Assembly (NCBI GenBank): GCA_020881835.1 | Contig: CP052876.1 | Span: forward strand, 1,798,001 to 1,862,000 | Source of the DNA: Kineosporiaceae bacterium SCSIO 59966 | GTDB lineage: Bacteria > Actinomycetota > Actinomycetes > Actinomycetales > SCSIO-59966 | Direction of reading: 5' to 3' | Length of the DNA stretch: 64,000 bases | Shown here: piece after piece, positions 62,638 through 64,000 of the stretch | Layout: every line of letters begins with the position of its first letter | Position numbering within the stretch: position 1 is the stretch's first letter | Position numbers and translations under genes: made by a program | The notes under the pieces: generated by a model | Database searches by the model: none | Told to the model about the DNA's origin: nothing | The model's input: only the letters and a program-made list of their open reading frames with translations

Positions 62638-63063
62638 ATGAGCGACGACACCCGACGGTCCGTGTCCCTTGAACGGGTTGAGACCGGCGTCTACCGGGCC
62701 CGTAACGACCGTGGCGGCGAGCTGGTGTTCGGCAGCCACGCCGGCGCCGGCTTCACCCCGGTCGAGCTGCTGCTCGCGGCGATCGCCGGCTGCTCGGCGG
62801 TCGACGTCGACGTCGTCACCGGGCGGCGGGCCGAGCCCGAGCGGTTCGAGGTGCGCTGCTCGGCGGACAAGGTCCGCGCGGACGGCGGCAGCCAGCTGGA
62901 GAACATCGAGCTGACGTTCTCGCTGCGGTTCCCGGCCGGGGCGGACGGCGACGCGGCCCGAGAGATCCTGCCGCGGGCCGTCGCGGCGTCCCACGACCGG
63001 ACCTGCACGGTGAGCCGGACGATCGAGCGTGGCACCCCGGTCACGGTGCGGGTCGAGGACTGA
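62638..63063 (+). CDS. OsmC-family protein
   Basis: 141 residues. The OsmC/Ohr fold: FTPVELLLAAIAGCSAVDVDVV carries one reactive Cys, and HDRTCTVSRTIERG the second. Members reduce organic hydroperoxides. ATG 62638. It overlaps the convergent thioesterase by 23 bp. Confidence 0.9.
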   Translation: MSDDTRRSVSLERVETGVYRARNDRGGELVFGSHAGAGFTPVELLLAAIAGCSAVDVDVVTGRRAEPERFEVRCSADKVRADGGSQLENIELTFSLRFPAGADGDAAREILPRAVAASHDRTCTVSRTIERGTPVTVRVED

Positions 63064-63916
63064 GCCCCAGCCGCAGCGACGCGAGCTGGTGACCGGTCGC
63101 GACGAGAGCACCGGTGGAGTCCCACACGTCGCAGGTCTCGTCGACAGTCGCCGAGCGGCCGCCGGACGCCGACCCGTCGTCGACGACCCGCACCAGCTGC
63201 CGGACGGCGAGCGGGCCGGGTGCCGGGTGAGCGCGCAGCCAGACGGACAGCTGCAGGGTCGGCACCCACCCGGTCAGGCCGAGGTCGAAGGTGGCCGGCG
63301 GCAGCGCGTCGGCGGCGAGCAGGAGTGCCAGCCCGTCCGGCGGCCGGCCGTCGTCGAAGGTCAGGTAGCCGCGCAGCTCGCCCCGCCCGGACGGCGGACC
63401 GGTGACCCAGCCGAGGCAGTCGGGGTCCACGTGCTCGGCGACCTGCCCGAGCAGCGGCGCCTCGTAGTCCTTGGTGCCGGCGGGCAGCCGGACGCACCGC
63501 TCCAGCGGCGGCAGCGCGACCGGTGGGACGGCGTCGTGCCGGTGGCCGCGACCAGCAGCGGGCAGGGTCCCGCAGGTGAGGGTGACCGCAACGTAGGCCT
63601 CGCCGTCCTGCGGTGCGTGCACGGTCGCCCGCAGGACGCTGGTCCCCCGCCCGGTGCGCAGCACCTCGACGTCGACGTCGAGGGGACCGGCCGGGGCGAC
63701 GGCGAGGTAGGCGCCGCTGACGGCGAGCGGGTCGAGGTGCTCCCCGCCGCGCGCGTCGACCTCGGCGAGCGCGGCGCGGGTCGCCAGCGCGAGCAGGTAC
63801 CCGCCGTTGGGGCGTCCGCCGATGGTCCACTCGGGGTCCACCGCGCAGCGCCACCGGCCTGGGACGCCGGTCGCCGTGACGGCGGTCGCCGCGTCGAAGC
63901 GGTACGTCCCGGTCAC
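63041..63916 (-). CDS. Thioesterase-family (double hot-dog) protein
   Basis: 291 residues: two hot-dog units (about 20-130 and 160-285), TesB-like: IGGRPNGGYLLALATRAAL, then WVPTLQLSVWLRAHPAPGPL and VDETCDVWDSTGALVATGHQLA. It would hydrolyse acyl-CoA thioesters; natural substrate unknown. GTG 63916 overlaps the upstream stop by 4 bp. Confidence 0.85.
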   Translation of the reverse strand: MTGTYRFDAATAVTATGVPGRWRCAVDPEWTIGGRPNGGYLLALATRAALAEVDARGGEHLDPLAVSGAYLAVAPAGPLDVDVEVLRTGRGTSVLRATVHAPQDGEAYVAVTLTCGTLPAAGRGHRHDAVPPVALPPLERCVRLPAGTKDYEAPLLGQVAEHVDPDCLGWVTGPPSGRGELRGYLTFDDGRPPDGLALLLAADALPPATFDLGLTGWVPTLQLSVWLRAHPAPGPLAVRQLVRVVDDGSASGGRSATVDETCDVWDSTGALVATGHQLASLRLGLSPRPAP

Positions 63917-64000
63917 GACGCGGCGGCGGCCCGCACGTCGGCCGCGATGGCGACCGCGACCTGGGGGTCGAGCTCGTACGGGGTGTACAGGCCGGCCCGG
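63913..64000 (-). CDS. Partial gene at the window edge, C-terminus only
   Basis: The last 28 codons (GLYTPYELDPQVAVAIAADVR and a short Ala tail) of a minus-strand gene whose TGA overlaps the thioesterase GTG. Coupling suggests one operon. The piece is too short for a family call. Confidence 0.45.
   Translation of the reverse strand, partial: RAGLYTPYELDPQVAVAIAADVRAAAAS

Noticed and set aside
1-64000. tRNA, rRNA or riboswitch genes
   Set aside because: Gaps between genes were read for cloverleaf or known riboswitch patterns; none was convincing, though a covariance search was not possible.

Overview
The window is a 64-kb stretch of very GC-rich, gene-dense actinobacterial chromosome. Frequent GTG starts, many 4-bp start/stop overlaps and gene order point to a Micrococcales-like actinomycete; that placement is inferred from gene content, not measured. 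Its backbone is a conserved block read leftwards on the minus strand: ftsK, rimO, pgsA, cinA/pncC, clgR, a DUF3046 gene, recA, recX, rny, miaB, miaA, dapF, hflX, a dinG-type helicase. lexA and a LysM gene lie divergently beyond it. Inserted among these are transporter operons (glutamate-type gluABCD, ectoine-type ehuBCDA, three ABC-2 export systems, a Kef/Kht antiporter pair), lhr, class I aldolase and a Nei-type glycosylase.

Layout. 0.1-5.4 kb: a small helix-turn-helix gene and two ABC export systems, one with two permease domains fused in one chain. 5.4-7.7 kb: EamA transporter, CGNR zinc-finger regulator, F420-type nitroreductase. 7.7-10.4 kb: a three-gene cassette read as EspC-like protein, RNase A-like toxin and immunity protein. 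10.4-14.4 kb: VanY-type peptidase, LysM protein, SOS boxes, lexA, DksA/TraR protein. 14.4-20.1 kb: aminotransferase, helicase, hflX, RsmC-like methyltransferase. 20.4-26.8 kb: an excalibur/SLH/HNH gene broken by three nested insertion sequences. 26.8-40.7 kb: dapF, miaA, miaB, glu operon, rny, recX, recA, PPOX protein and an ABC-2 system. 41-45.6 kb: ehu operon, MFS, DUF3046. 45.7-64 kb: lhr, fba, nei, clgR, secreted subtilase, cinA, pgsA, rimO, SPW protein, Kht pair, ftsK, osmC, thioesterase.

The main unexplained signal is a dispersed intergenic repeat. A 22-23-bp unit A (core TGATCATGCAATCCCGCCAC) occurs 22 times at five places, in single copies or arrays with 34-45-bp periods. At four places A units lie left and inverted A units right of a conserved hairpin (B, arms around CAGAATGCTG/CAGCATTCTG), giving a symmetrical A(n)-B-A'(n) module with no coding capacity. 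All three wide gaps between convergent genes hold one; other convergent pairs overlap or lie within about 61 bp. The fifth array (A' only) sits in the divergent miaB/gluA promoter gap.

The nested insertion can be solved to the base. An IS1380-type element (TSD TCAGA) entered the HNH gene; a second copy of equal length (1719 bp) entered the first in inverted orientation (TSD TCTGA); an ISL3-type element entered the first copy's right end (TSD AAAAATCA). Removing all three restores a 515-codon frame. No tRNA, rRNA or CRISPR locus was recognised.
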